Source: Oegoconia quadripuncta
Taxonomy: Eukaryota; Arthropoda; Insecta; Lepidoptera; Autostichidae
Assembly: GCA_949316235.1 (NCBI GenBank)
Contig: OX438744.1
Span: forward strand, 29,322,778-29,386,777
Reading direction: 5' to 3'
Length of the DNA stretch: 64,000 nt
In this document: positions 11,571-23,200 of the stretch, piece by piece
How positions within the stretch are numbered: the first letter of the stretch is position 1
Layout of the letters: every line of letters begins with the position of its first letter
Translations under genes and position numbers: made by a program
Notes under the pieces: generated by a model
Databases searched by the model: none
Told to the model about the DNA's origin: nothing
Seen by the model: the letters and a program-made list of their open reading frames with translations, nothing else

Positions 11571-12140
11571 TGTTTGGCTTTCTCTTGAAAATTCGATGAT
11601 TCGCTTCTCAAATGCTGCTACGCAAACTATAGGCCTCTTGGGAATTTGGTGATCCGCTTTTCAATTCCTGCTATGCTAACTGTACTCCTTTGAAAATTTG
11701 GTGATTCGCCTCTCAAATACCTACGCTAACTGTAGACTCCATTAAAATTCGGTGATTCGCTTCTCAAATGCTGCTACGCGAACTATAATATATTAATAAA
11801 TATCCTTGGACGTACACTCAATGCCATCTAGTTCCACATTAAGTAACTACAGGCTTGTGTTGTGGATACCAGATGGTTGATATACTACATAAATACATAT
11901 TTTTTTGTAAATAAATACTATAAATGAAAACTATAGCCTCTTGAGAATTCTGTATTGCGCTTCTCAAGCGCGGCTACACTAACTGTAGACATCTTGATAA
12001 TTTGGAGATCCGCAACTCAACTCCTGCTACGCTATCTGTAGACCCCATGAAAATTCGGTGATTCGCTTCTCAAAAGCCGCTACGCTAACTGTAGACCTCT
12101 TGAACATTGGATGGTTCGCTTTTCAAATGCGGTTACTGAT
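11571..12140. repeat. 53-bp minisatellite split by a SINE-3 piece
   Basis: Four units, landmark GATTCGCTTCTCAAATGC at about 11598, 11651, 11703 and 11753, are followed by a SINE-3 fragment (11790-11932), and then four more units at about 11953, 12007, 12060 and 12112. Spacing is 50-54 bp. Confidence 0.8.
11790..11932 (-). mobile_element. SINE-3 fragment inserted in the minisatellite
   Basis: It contains CCATCTAGTTCCACATTAAG and CCAGATGGTTGAT, the 3' body of the SINE-3 family. AACTATA occurs just before and just after it, a likely target duplication. Confidence 0.7.
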
Positions 12141-12159
12141 TATCGATCTCGATTAAATA

Positions 12160-12395
12160 AATAATAAATAAATATTTCGAACACTTACACCATCTACATC
12201 ATCTAGTCCCAAACTAAGTAAAGCTAGTACTATGAATACTAAATAACGGATAAACATACATAAATAATTATATAAACATCCATGACTCAGAATAAATGTT
12301 CACATTCATCACACAAACATTTACCCGTCGCGGGATTCGAACCCGCAACCGTTGGTTTCGCTGACTGGGTCACTATCCACTACACCAATCGGTCG
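12160..12395 (-). mobile_element. SINE-2, full-length copy
   Basis: The minus strand begins with a tRNA-like head: A box TGGTGTAGTGG and B box GGTTCGAATCC, then the body ending near CCGAAATATTTATT-type sequence. Other copies: 28258-28495 (-), 29925-30225 (-), 39596-39778 (-), 59070-59280 (+). It lacks a tRNA cloverleaf 3' half, so it is not a tRNA gene. Confidence 0.85.
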
Positions 12396-12499
12396 TCAAA
12401 TTAGATAATACCTCTAGTTTTTGTAAGGATTTTCGTCCGCTAAGAATTATTATATAAAGCATATAGCAGGGTTTTCTTTACCTTCTTTTAACAAAATAA

Positions 12500-12840
12500 C
12501 TCGACCTGTTTGGTGTAGTGGTTGGAAACTCTGACTACTATACGAAATGGTCGCGGGTTCGAATCCCGCTAGGGACATATGTTTGTGTGATGAATCATTA
12601 CCAGCCCGCGGCAGTCCACTGCTGGACATAGGCCTCTCCCAAGGCGTGCCACTCAGCCCGATCTTCGGCTTTACGCATGTGTGATGAAAATTGTCATGTA
12701 TATAAGTATATATTTACAAAAAAATAAAATATTTATGTAATATATCAACCATCGGGTATCCACAACACAAGCCTATAGTTGCTTACTGTGGAACTAGATG
12801 GCGCTGTTTATATATGTCTGAGGATATTTATTTATTTAAC
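12500..12840 (+). mobile_element. Chimeric SINE-3 with an internal RTE-like piece
   Basis: The tRNA-like head (TTTGGTGTAGTGGTT, B box GGTTCGAATCC) is at 12505-12600. A short LINE-D-like piece (GTCCACTGCTGGACATAGGC) follows at 12602-12680, and then the SINE-3 body to GAACTAGATGGCGCTG. It is probably an insertion or recombinant. Confidence 0.65.
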
Positions 12841-12864
12841 TATTTAAGTATTAAAAATCAAAAA

Positions 12865-13511
12865 ACCCGACATCTATATGTATTGTATTTTGCGGATGCC
12901 ATTTTGGATTCTTTACCATAAAATGTATCCTATGTATGTATGTACACTCCGGGTACCAACACTAGTTTAACGACATCATGCACTTCGAAATCGGTGAAAC
13001 CGTTTAGGCTACAGGATGCGCCAAAGGAACGGACATACATACATACATATATATATTAGGTCCTTACCTATGAAATTGGCGTTTTGTATGAAGAATTTCA
13101 TTAATACTGTTTTCTCCATACAAACATTTTAGATTTTTTTTTGGGAACGGCAAAGTCCAAATTTAGCTAAACTTTGTGTGTATATCGGATAATATTAAGC
13201 TAAGTATAGGCAGCGTTAATTTTTAAAAGTAACCGCTTTATAAAGTTTCAGTGAATCTAAGAAATTATTATGGGAAGCACATGAAAAGAGCTCTGTTCAA
13301 ATTTTTTTTATTATGTGATGTAGCCCAGAAATTAAAAAATATTCCATGTGAAACCTTGAAATAATATTACATTTTCCAAATAAAAAACAAATTTGGATAT
13401 AGCTTTGAAAATCGCAGGTATTGGTACATATGATTAACAAAGAAAAAAAACTCCAATTTCATAGGACCATACACTCGAAAAACGTTACCCTCCTTCCTTG
13501 GACAGTCGGGT
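12865..13511. mobile_element. Element H copy with nested MITE-1
   Basis: ACCCGAC at the left and GTCGGGT at the right. MITE-1 copy 2 (13056-13468) lies inside at a different site from the copy in 9634-10279. Confidence 0.65.
13056..13468. mobile_element. MITE-1, copy 2
   Basis: It has the same left terminus as copy 1, but the right terminus is shortened to CATAGGACC. Confidence 0.75.
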
Positions 13512-14084
13512 AAAAATTAAATGAAGCTCCTGTAGGCCTCATTGCAGCATATCTGCCTAAAAAACGTCGTCGTATGTCTGCCAATCATTATTTCCAAGGG
13601 CATTACAGATTGTTCCTTGGAAATTGTTTAATGAATTCAATTCTATTCTTATATAATCTGTTGCGATGTCATGTGATTAACGTGTATACTTTTCGCACGA
13701 CAATTGACGGATCAATTGGTGATGAAACGAGACACATAATCTTGTATAAATTGACATGTCAAGTCAAGAGTCAGCGCATTATAATTTTTGATACTTGAGC
13801 CCGAACTTGTTATTTGTTTGTTGCTCAATCATGGCGAAACGGATGAACAGATTTGGATGAAATTTGGTATACTGGATGAGTTTTTTTATTGTAAGGGAAA
13901 AAATAGTACATATTAGATAAGTGAAATAGAAGGTATTGGCATAGGTACTTTAATTTTTTTTCATCATAACTCGGGTTTAGTTTATATTGAGGGGTTATCC
14001 CACACTATTATTATTCACTGACGCGCACAGTAAAATATGCTTATCTGATTGTTTTCTTTTGTACCAGTGTCTCCTCGTGGGTAA

Positions 14085-14285
14085 TAGCTGAAAATCAGTG
14101 TTTTGCTCTCTGAGCAATTATACACACTGAGCTGTGACCCATTTGTACAGCTGTAGCACACACATACTCTAGTGTATCCCGATGTTACTTTTATGGATTG
14201 TTATAAAATATGTTTATCCAATTGCTTTGGAACTTATGGTATGTGTGTGACTGGAGATACAAATAAACGATTTATCTGTCTATCA
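14085..14285 (+). repeat. Repeat R, copy 1
   Basis: It contains TTGTACAGCTGTAGCACACA and CCAATTGCTTTGGAACTTA. An inverted copy lies at 16075-16235. Confidence 0.7.
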
Positions 14286-14464
14286 CTAAAAAATGTCAAA
14301 TTTTTCGAAACGAATAGAACCTATACGTATATAAGGCAAAAAATATGGGATATTAGGTAAGTGAAGTGGAAGTTATTGGCATTAGTTTTAATATTTATTT
14401 TCAAAAACGCTTGTGCCAGGCGGAGTTTTATATGCCACTGGCGTGATTCTTAGGGTTACTATCA

Positions 14465-14717
14465 GCTGGTCGCAGTGTGAGACTCGACAGCGCCCCCCCG
14501 TGGAGCTAGCCGCCCTCCGGGAACGGGCCTCCCCTTGTGAGGGGGGCAGGGGGGGGGGGGGCCTGGAGCCGCTTATGCGTTCCCAGGTCCTCCCTACTGC
14601 CGAAGAAGGTCGCCGCGGGGTTTTAGTGGGTATCCCTTCAGCACATAACCGTCTCGCCGTCCCCAGGCGAGCGGTACGCGTCAGGCGTTTCCCCGCGTCG
14701 AAAAACAAAAAAAAAAA
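14465..14717 (+). mobile_element. GC-rich retroposon with poly(A) tail and 12-bp target duplication
   Basis: A strikingly GC-rich block including long G and C runs ends in an A-rich tail at 14700-14717. It is bounded by perfect direct repeats GGGTTACTATCA at 14453-14464 and 14718-14729. These are hallmarks of LINE-mediated insertion, here into element Q. It is probably the 3' end of a non-LTR element, but the family is not identified. Open frames through it (for example 14413-14958) are composition artefacts. Confidence 0.85.
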
Positions 14718-15118
14718 GGGTTACTATCATGCGAAATTTATTTGGAACTCGTATTTTCTCCAAGTTTTCTATATTTATTTTATTGGAATAGGCTACAAAC
14801 GCGACCGTCAAATTATACTATTAACGCTTTATTCTATGATAGTTTTGAAAAAAAAAATCTACCTATGTCAATACCTTCTATTTCACGTCCCTAATATGCC
14901 CTATTTTTTCCTTAAAAAAACCCCACCCGCGGCATATTCTTTACATTTGCATACATAATAAATTGAATAGTGTTATGTTACAAATATAATTGGGCCTCTC
15001 AGCTACATCGTTGGGTGAGTTCAGCCTCATCTTGACTTGACTTGAATCCTCCTTTTATAAAAAAGGTTCCCCGAAGATATTCATGGCAAAAATGTGATAT
15101 ATTGGACAATAACTATTC

Positions 15119-15508
15119 TTTTTTTTTATGTATTACGGGTTGGTATTAGACCTCAATCACACTTGATGTTAAGTGAAGATGAGGTCAAAGGTGGAAGGTG
15201 TAAACAACATTGATTCGGAGGTCGCGGGTTCGATCCACAGCGGGGTACATGTTTAAGTACTCGGTTTGGTTGGTGGTAGAGCATTTTAAATGTCCGCCTG
15301 GCTAGCTACCACCATCTCATCTAAATCTGCCGCCAAGCAGCAATGTTAATAGCATTGTTGTGCTCCGGTTGTCAGAAATAAGATAGCCAGTCCTCCAAAT
15401 GTGTTGGGGTTTCCGGGCCAGTACGCTTCCACCTTCGACCTCATCTTCACTTAGCATCAGGTGTGATTGAGGTCAAGTACCAACTCGTTGTGCATAAAAA
15501 AAAATAGA
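15119..15508. mobile_element. Two SINE-1 pieces fused in opposite orientation
   Basis: 15119-15197 is a minus-strand 3' piece; 15197-15508 is a plus-strand copy from TGTAAACAACATTG through B box GGTTCGATCC to the A tail. The junction is abrupt at about 15197. Confidence 0.8.
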
Positions 15509-16074
15509 AAGTAGGCCCATTTTGGACATACGATACTAACAGACAAACGCACACGTTCTAGTATTACTTTTTGATTGACTTTAAGTTGCCTAAAATAAGC
15601 GATATTGGTATATCCAATATTATTATTAATAATCTTCATTGATAGAATTAAAGAATATTTAACATAGCTTTAAAAAGCACAAAGGCGGTTTTAACGATGA
15701 TAGCGATTTCTTTCAGACGACTTCAGTCAAAGAAGTAGATAAGAATTATAAACTACAAATATATGAATTACAAATATCAGTAGGTGAACATAGAAAATAC
15801 ACATAATAAAAATGGATTAAAAATAAATAGAACACGGAAACCGATCCATACACTTCAATTTTTTTTTATTTTATAAAATTAATCTAAATTGACATATAAT
15901 TTTTTTTAATAAATGAGATCAGTAGGTATTATGATGACATAATCTTATATTGCTGTAAATATTTGAAGTTTGAAATATAACTAAGAGAAAAAAAATACTT
16001 GAAAAATCCATAATAGATAAGATAGAAGAAGATATATTTGTGGAGAAATCAATAAATAATTTTTCATTTCATTT
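15509..16074. other. AT-rich stretch, nothing recognised
   Basis: No gene, RNA or named repeat was recognised. Confidence 0.3.
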
Positions 16075-16235
16075 TCATTCATAGATTTGTATCTGCAGTC
16101 ACACACATACCATAAGTTCCAAAGCAATTGGATAAACATATTTTATAACAATCCATAAAAGTAACATCAGGATACACCAGAGTCTGTGTGTGCTACAGCC
16201 GTACAAATAGGTCATAGCTCAGTGTGTATAATTGT
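16075..16235 (-). repeat. Repeat R, copy 2 (inverted)
   Basis: It is the reverse complement of part of 14085-14285 (TAAGTTCCAAAGCAATTGG, TGTGTGCTACAGC). Confidence 0.7.
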
Positions 16236-16631
16236 ATAATGTTGTTTGTAAATTCAATAATACTCGTAAATTCCAACCGACTTATTATTTATATTTTATG
16301 TCAAACGGTCGAATCACAACAACCCAAATTGGATTTACATTTAGAACGCATTTACACTAACGCGCGTTTTAACGTAACAAAAGCGGCATGACACAAAAAG
16401 TGTAAGCTTCATAATTAAAAAAAAAATGGTATTCTCACCGTTTCCCGCGTATCTCGCCAAATTGACGAAACTCGTGACACGTTCTCCCCGGGCCAGATGG
16501 TTGTATAGACAAAGAGTTTTAGGGTGGCTGCATCCTGGACTCTACGCATGCGCAGTGCACGGGGTTTCGTCCTGAATAACCTTACCATTGTTTTCTCACT
16601 TCCATTTCGATTTCTTTATTCGTGAAACATA

Positions 16632-17036
16632 TTGGGTCTTCACCTATGAAATTGGAGTTTTTTTTTTGGCGTTAATCATATGTACCAATTCCTGCGATTT
16701 TCAAAGCTATATCCAAATTTGTTTTTTATTTGGAAAATGGAATATTATTTCAAGGTTTCACATGAAATATTTTTTAATTTCTGGGCTAAATCATCTGGGC
16801 AAAAAAAATTTGAACAGAGCTCTCTTCATGTGCTTCCCATAATCATTTCTTAGATTCGCTGAAACAATTTATAAAGCGGTTACTTTTAAAAATTAACGAT
16901 GTCTATACTTAACTTAATGTTATTCGATAATACACACAAAGTTTAGCTAAATTTGGATTTGCCGTTCCCAAAAAAAAAACAAAAATGTTTGTAGGGTTGA
17001 AACAGTCTTAATGAAATTCTTCATACAAAACGCTAA
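16632..17036. mobile_element. MITE-1, copy 3 (inverted)
   Basis: Starts TTGGGTCTTCACCTATGAAA. The right end is degraded near TTCATACAAAACGC. Confidence 0.75.
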
Positions 17037-17577
17037 TATAGATAATATAGATAATAGGAACTATTGTAGATCAAGCAGAAGCCAAAAGTATTTCCACTGA
17101 TAAGAAATACAGAAAAAACTATAAAAGGGAAGTAAGTACACGGAAATGCTACGGAAATTCAACGGGATCGATTTACTATTAGAATGGATAACTACAGAGA
17201 TTGGGTACTCAAATTATGAAACAGAAAAACGGCGTGCTCAATAAACTGAAGACTGATCAGTCCAGTCAGTCAGATCAGTGAGAATAGGATACTTGTACCT
17301 ACATGAAAGCGAATGAACGGGACAAATATTATCTTACGCAACTCTATCAGTGGAAACCTCTAATTGGCTTTCAGTTTCTTGCAATTCTTCAATCAATGCA
17401 AAATTAATGTATTGCATTTTTGTACAATAAAGCGTTTACAAACAAACAAACATAACAGAATCTATAGATTTGCACTCCTTGTCACGTGTGCTTTTCTGTG
17501 TATTTCACTAAATAACTGGATGTTATTTCAAGCGTTAAACTTTTAATGTTTGGGATATCTCTGACCAACCTATTTGG
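17037..17577. other. Unassigned stretch
   Basis: No gene recognised. TGCATTTTTGTACAATAAAGCG at about 17404-17425 resembles a LINE 3' end. Confidence 0.3.
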
Positions 17578-18070
17578 TATAAGTCAAAGTAAAGAGTGCT
17601 TTATTTTGTAGGTACACAGAGTACACTTCAAATAGTCAATTTTACATTTTTTAAGCTACTGCTTGTTCAAAATGCAATTTTCCCCTGAGAAGAACAGGCA
17701 AGAAACTCGAATGGTTGCTCTTTTAAAATCAGGCTTTGATTTTACATAAAGGTTTTTATATTTGTGAAAAAGCTTGGCATGCGAACGATCTGATCATGTC
17801 CAGGAATGATTATCAGTCTGATATTTTATAATATGCTTTGTTAATAAGTTTCTGTTTTATAGTATCTTTAAATTTATTGAGAGATTTTGTATATCAACTG
17901 GAACCTTATTGAAAAAGCGTATACATAACCCTTTGAATGAATTACTGACTTTGCGGAGGCGACCTATGTGAGGTCACATCCTTATATTGACATCATGTTT
18001 ATCACCATCTTTCCTAAATGATGCTATATTTTTTTTGACATACATTAAATTTTCAAAAATAAATAAAAAA
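17578..18070 (-). mobile_element. LINE-B 3' end
   Basis: The minus strand encodes a decayed version of the tail found at 30467-30814 ([19 protein letters not shown]), then the 3' UTR with CCCTGAGAAGAACAGGCAAG on the plus strand and the terminal block CTTTATTTTGTAGGTACAC. Confidence 0.8.
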
Positions 18071-18797
18071 ATAGATGAAAGTCGTGATATTATATATGTA
18101 TGTTGTTAGGCAGCATAGAAGACGTCTCGGCCCATTTTACGTTTGTTTTTATTTTTCATTTATACTAGTATCTATATATCTAGAGAACATGCTACTGCTT
18201 TAGCAACATATATTTATATAATTCGAAATATAAATGATCCGTGGAATAGAAACCACTTTTTCCCTTTTACGAGTATCTATTAAACGCGAAATACTCATAA
18301 ATTTACAAGAAAATGGTAGAGTCTTAACCTATCTCTAGAAGATATGTTAAAAACCACTAACAAGTTTTAACTCTATTACCTTGAGTTTGGCATCATTTTG
18401 GATTGCAATTGAAATTGTAGAGTTTAACAACACTCTCTATTTTCATAATAGAAAATTGTTTGCTTTTCTAAGATAACAGTGTCCCCGTCGGAGTTAAGGC
18501 AAATTATTTAATATGAAAGTCCTTCAAAGGTGAACGTTCCCAAATTTGCAATTTCTCGGTTGTTGCTATGTTGTGGTTGGGGGGCTTTATTTAGTTCAGT
18601 TGTCTCTGTCTAATGAAGACTCGCTAATGAGGTCGTGCCCACACCAATATCAGTTAGGAACTCCATTCTCGAAGTTGTAGATGAGTATGTTTGTCTATCT
18701 AGGACAAGAGATCTCACTAGACAGGTCCAACTTCGAGAGAGATGACAATCGACGAATCTAATTCGGATGGGCAGCGTTCCGGAACTGCGCAAAGCCT
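18071..18797. other. Unassigned AT-rich stretch
   Basis: No gene or named repeat was recognised. Confidence 0.3.
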
Positions 18798-19100
18798 TTT
18801 TTTGCACAACGGGTTGGTACTTGACCTCAATCACACCTGTTAAGTGAAGATGAGGTCGAAGGTGGAAGCGTACTGACCCGTAAACCCCAACACATTTGGG
18901 TGGCTATCTTATCTCTGACAACCGGAACACAACAATGCTATTAACATTGCTGCTTGGCGGCAGATTTAGATAAGATGGTGCGGTAGCTATCCAGGCGGAC
19001 ATTTAAAATGCCCTACCACCAACCAAACCGAGTACTTAAACATGTACCCCGCTGGGCATCGAACCCGCGACCTCCGAATCGTAATCCCAATGTTGTTTAT
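18798..19100 (-). mobile_element. SINE-1 copy, nearly complete
   Basis: It has the A-rich tail (plus-strand T run), the body and the B box (GCATCGAACCC on the plus strand), ending at AATGTTGTTTA within the tRNA-like head. Confidence 0.85.
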
Positions 19101-19164
19101 ATTAGTAAAGTACTCTCAGATGGCATACCTCTAAAGTTACTATACTATACTAAAGTAATTCATT

Positions 19165-19592
19165 CAAAGGGTTACATATACACTTTTTCAATAGGGTTCC
19201 TATTGATATACAAAATCTTCCTTTCGATAAATTTAAAGATACTATAAAACAGAAACTTATTAAGAAAGCATATTATAAAATATCAGATTACTTAGATGAT
19301 AATCATCCCTGGACATAATCACATTCATTGACATGAACAGCCCACACATTCGCATAACCAGGCTATTTCACAATTAAATAATGAAATATTCTAATATAAA
19401 ATAATAATTAATAATATTGTAACATAAAAAACCTTTTTTAAAAAAAAAAGAGCAACCTCTCGAGTTTCTTGCTTGTTCTTCTCAGGGGAAAATTGGCTTT
19501 TGAACAAGCAGTAGCTTAAAAAAATGTAAAATCTGACTATTTTAAGTGTACCCAGTGTACCTACAAAATAAAGCAATTTTTGATTTTTGATT
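19165..19592 (+). mobile_element. LINE-B 3' end
   Basis: The plus strand shows [23 protein letters not shown] coding, then the end of the frame at CATCCCTGGACATAA, then the 3' UTR to AAAGCAATTTTTGATTTTTGA. Confidence 0.8.
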
Positions 19593-19724
19593 TGATCTTG
19601 ACTATGTCTATTTCTGAGGTTTAAAACATTCCCTCATCAGTTACATACTTAGATAAGGTACCAAAAGTTACTATGAAACCATAACACAATGATCAACACA
19701 CATAAACTAACATTTGACGGCATC

Positions 19725-20040
19725 TGTTGCTCGTTGCGTGTCCCGGTCCGGGGATTCGGGAGTGCAAGTCCCATGGGACCCGAAGTTTCAAGTTCGGCCT
19801 CTATCGATCCCGTGACCTAGTTACCATTGCATCCCGGTCATGGGTTAAGGAGAGGTTACATGGAAGATGTTGGATTTTTGACTCCTACTCAGAGTTGGAG
19901 ACCTTTTTGACTCCACCTTGCGACACCGACAATTAGATGGCAAACAATTTTTGCATGTGTCTCGACTGTTTAATATTTGTACCTGATTGTTTGTGTCATG
20001 AGATGGGTTTAAATACATTTTTCATTCTTTCTTTCTTTCT
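19725..20040 (+). repeat. Probable retroposon 3' end with CTTT-type tail
   Basis: GC-balanced DNA ends in ATTCTTTCTTTCTTTC (20022-20040), a LINE-like simple tail. The short open frame 19727-19936 has no recognisable domain. Confidence 0.35.
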
Positions 20041-20484
20041 AAGTATAGGAGGATAAAGGTCTAATGGATAGACTTATCGACTTACCATAATTTACTTCTC
20101 GACCGCTTGACTACATTTACCAATCGAATGCAAGAGAGCTGAACGAAAAATTGTAGCTATCAATTTTATTTTTAAGTTTTACAGCAGCTGAGCCTTAACA
20201 GTTCTCTCGTAGTCGTAATTTCGCGGGAGTACGCCACGACTTGCTTGGAGATCGCGTTACGGGTAAACTGGGAGAAAAATGTCCATTGTCTTCGTTGAAA
20301 AAATTCATTTCACGGTTACTTAGGTTCGAAGCTATAATCATTGCACATAGCACAATGTTATAACTGATTTATTCTCAAAATTATATTTTGTTGTAATTAT
20401 ATTTATTGGTGAAATGACATTTGTTTATGGAGAAGCGAGACTTCCTGATACAAGTATCTTAATACTTATTAGGAGGTCTCAACC
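20041..20484. other. Unassigned stretch
   Basis: No gene or repeat was recognised. Confidence 0.3.
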
Positions 20485-20680
20485 CCATAAATAAATAATA
20501 ATAAATGAATATCTATGCACATGCACATAGCGCCATCTAATGCCACACTAAGCAACTAGGCTTGTATTATGGATACCAGATGGTTGATCAACTACACAAA
20601 TACATTTTTTTTTTGTAAATAAATACTTATATAAATGAAAAACATCCATAATTCGGGAACACAGTAAATATTTTTATTTA
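20485..20680 (-). mobile_element. SINE-3 fragment
   Basis: It contains CATAGCGCCATCTAATGCC and CCAGATGGTTGATCAACTAC, the body of the family. The head is truncated. Confidence 0.8.
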
Positions 20681-20726
20681 TTATTTATTTAAGACATTTT
20701 GTGTTCATTCTTTGGTAAATACTAAG

Positions 20727-21056
20727 TTTTTTTTTATGCACAACGGGTTGGTACTTGACCTCAATCACACCTGATGTTAAGTGAAGATGAGGTCGAAGGT
20801 GGAAGCGTACTGACCCGGAAACCCCAACACATTTGGAGGACTGGCTATTAATCTCTGACAACCGGAACACAACAATGCTATTAACATTGCTGCTTGGCGG
20901 CAGATTCAGATAAGATGGTGGTAGTTAGCCAGGCGGACATGTAAAATGCCCTACCACCAACCAAACCGAGTACTTAAACATGTACCCCGCTGGAGATCGA
21001 ACCCGCGACCTCCGAATCGCAAACCCAATGTTGTTTACATTGAGCCACGGAGGCGG
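20727..21056 (-). mobile_element. SINE-1, full-length reference copy
   Basis: Read on the minus strand: tRNA-like head CCTCCGTGGCTCAATG (A box), then GGTTCGATCTC (B box), a body of about 230 bp and a tail ending GCATAAAAAAAA. Pol III boxes and an A-rich end define a tRNA-derived SINE. About twenty copies or pieces occur in the window. Confidence 0.92.
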
Positions 21057-21338
21057 TTGTACCTGTAAGTACCTGTAGATACTATGCCGTTTGGTTTATA
21101 TTGGCAGAATAAGACCAACCAGTCTCCCCCCATAGGTCCCTGACACAAACCACTCATCCGCAGTGGGTCCACATGCTATATAAATATGTGGTTCACATGG
21201 TGTGGCCAAATGAGGTTGTTCCTAAAACTATCTGTTTAGTATTTAGATACAAGTACTAATTAGTGATCAACTTGTCTATTTCGTATTCTTTGATGCCTAG
21301 GTATTATGCGGCCCTTTCCCCGGTTCTGGATGAGCGTG

Positions 21339-21408
21339 CTTCCACCTTCGGCCTCATCTTCACTTAACATCATTTGTGATTGAAATTAAAGGTTGTACAT
21401 AAAAAAAG
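21339..21408 (+). mobile_element. SINE-1 3' fragment
   Basis: It contains CTTCCACCTTCGGCCTCATC and the A-rich tail only. Confidence 0.75.
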
Positions 21409-21712
21409 TGCGCGGACATAGTAGATCTGAGGACATCACGGCTTTAGTCATTTACATTAATGACTAGTTTCTCACATTGACTAAAACGTGCGGGATCGTG
21501 GGGCGTGCCTGTACATGCCACGCACAGATTTTTATAAATGACTTCCTTCTATATGTTATTCTCATTTTTCAACAACAAAATAAGTAGGTTAGGTATACGT
21601 ACGTCGAAAATATTTAGTTACAAATTACATGTGAATATTTTATTTACTTATACTTATCTACATGATGCAGTAAAGAGGGCTAAATAAAATAGATATTCTC
21701 GACTACATCTGC

Positions 21713-21992
21713 GTTTTTTTTTATGCACAACGGGTTGGTACTTGACCCGGAAACCCCAACACATTTGGGGGACTGGCTATCTTATCTCTGACAACCGGAA
21801 TACAACAATGCTATTAACATTGGTGCTTGGCGGCAGATTTAGATAAGATGGTGGTAAGCTAGCCAGGCGGACATTTAAAATGCCCTACCACCAACCAAAG
21901 CGAGTACTTAAACATGTACCCCGCTGGGGATTGAACCCCAGATCTCCGAATCGTAAACCCAATGTTGTTTACATTGAGCCACGGAGGCGGTT
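21713..21992 (-). mobile_element. SINE-1 copy with internal deletion
   Basis: It is complete at both ends but lacks about 50 bp between TTGACC and CGGAAACCCC. Confidence 0.85.
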
Positions 21993-22299
21993 TTTAACAT
22001 TAGTCCAGTAAAATACGTAATTTTCATGGTGTAGCTTCCTATAATCTTAAAGTTCCTGATATTTTGTAGAAGGATAGAGTACCTATCAGTAATAGAATAA
22101 TAGAATAAATTTCTTTTCAAACCATTCTGTAGCTTCCTTTAGGTATAGTAATTACAATATTAAATTAAAGTTATATACCACTGTGAAATTCATTGTGTTC
22201 TAGAAGATGTTAACATCTCCTAAAATTAATCAATGGCTACTTTATATTTTCTAAAAACAGTTTATTAAGTAGCGATATTGCCCTCCATGAAATTTTTCA
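21993..22299. other. Unassigned AT-rich stretch
   Basis: No gene or repeat was recognised. Confidence 0.3.
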
Positions 22300-22375
22300 T
22301 TTGCATATATATTGACGTATATAAATATTTATGTATGTTTATCCGTTATCTAGAGTAGCTTTGCTTAGTTTCGCC
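22300..22375 (+). mobile_element. SINE-2 3' fragment
   Basis: TATTTATGTATGTTTATCCG and GCTTTGCTTAGTTT match the SINE-2 body. Confidence 0.6.
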
Positions 22376-22572
22376 CGGAGACCGAATTGCACTAAATAGA
22401 CAGTCCCGCCTCCATTGTCCCACGGTGACTCCTATAAGCTGTACCTACTGAAGGTAGACGGTGCCCTTCGTGACTCCATTTGCTACCTTGGACCCCAGAC
22501 TAATTAAAATAAGAAACAGGGCATGTTAATAGGAAAAAGAAGTTTCCCACTTCTCTCGGCAAATGGTTTTGT

Positions 22573-22790
22573 AGCTAATAAAATCAAATCAAATCAAAAA
22601 AATATTTATTTCGTAGGATAAAAATTATCACTCGAAAATGTCACATTTTTTCATCTTAATATTAAAATTATTGACATTATTGCTCATTCGCAAAGCAGAC
22701 TCCCCAGAGAAGAACGAGCAAGAAACTCAAGGGTTGCTCTTTTAAATAAGTTTGGGTTACAATTATATTATATTGTATAATTAGACTGAA
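22573..22790 (-). mobile_element. LINE-C 3' end
   Basis: It starts with the tail AATCAAATCAAATCA and includes CTCCCCAGAGAAGAACGAGC. Confidence 0.75.
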
Positions 22791-22861
22791 TATGCAAAAT
22801 GGCAACAAGGCCAACCCTATGGGGAAAGAGGTCACCAACTAAGCAGTAAACGTTGGCATAT

Positions 22862-23192
22862 TTCATCATCATCATATAACCCACAAGATGTCCCTGCTGA
22901 ACACAGGCCTCCCCCATAGAATTCCAGTTTGAAGGTTGGAAGCTTACATCCAGCGATTTTCCCCGACCTTTATCAGGTTGTCTGTCCACCTTGTGAGAGG
23001 ACGTCCTGCGTGGCGCTTGCCGGCGCGTGGTCTCCACTCGAGAACTTGAATGCCTCACCGGCCAACAATTGTACAAACATGTACCCTGCCCACTGGCCAC
23101 GTTAACTCACTAATCCGCTGGGCTACGTCAGTGACCTTCATTCTCCTACGGATTTTTTCATTACCGATTCGATCACGTAGTCAAACATCAGC
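22862..23192 (-). mobile_element. RTE-like LINE fragment (LINE-D), C-terminal end
   Basis: The minus strand reads VDRQPDKGRGKSLDVSFQPS and GEACVQQGHLVGYMMMM, which resembles the C-terminal end of RTE-type ORFs that finish in a GAT-repeat tail. It is interrupted by the hAT element that follows. Confidence 0.7.
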
Positions 23193-23200
23193 ATCGCCCT

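Larger units (their letters stand above)
13868..14945. mobile_element. Element Q (TA-flanked MITE) compound copy
   Basis: Left end TATACTGGATGAGTTTTTTT; internal block GATAAGTGAAATAGAAGG; right block CAATACCTTCTATTTCAC with AATATGCCCTATTTTTTCC. The best complete copy is 51630-52018. This copy contains repeat R (14085-14285) and the retro-insertion at 14465-14717. Confidence 0.6.

Noticed and set aside
12310..12395. tRNA-like sequence with A and B boxes
   Set aside because: It continues into a repeated SINE body and lacks a clean cloverleaf, so it is a SINE head and not a tRNA gene. The same applies to all other B-box hits.
14413..14958. 181-codon open frame on the plus strand
   Set aside because: It crosses a target duplication and a retro-insertion boundary, has no domain, and owes its length to GC-rich, stop-poor sequence.
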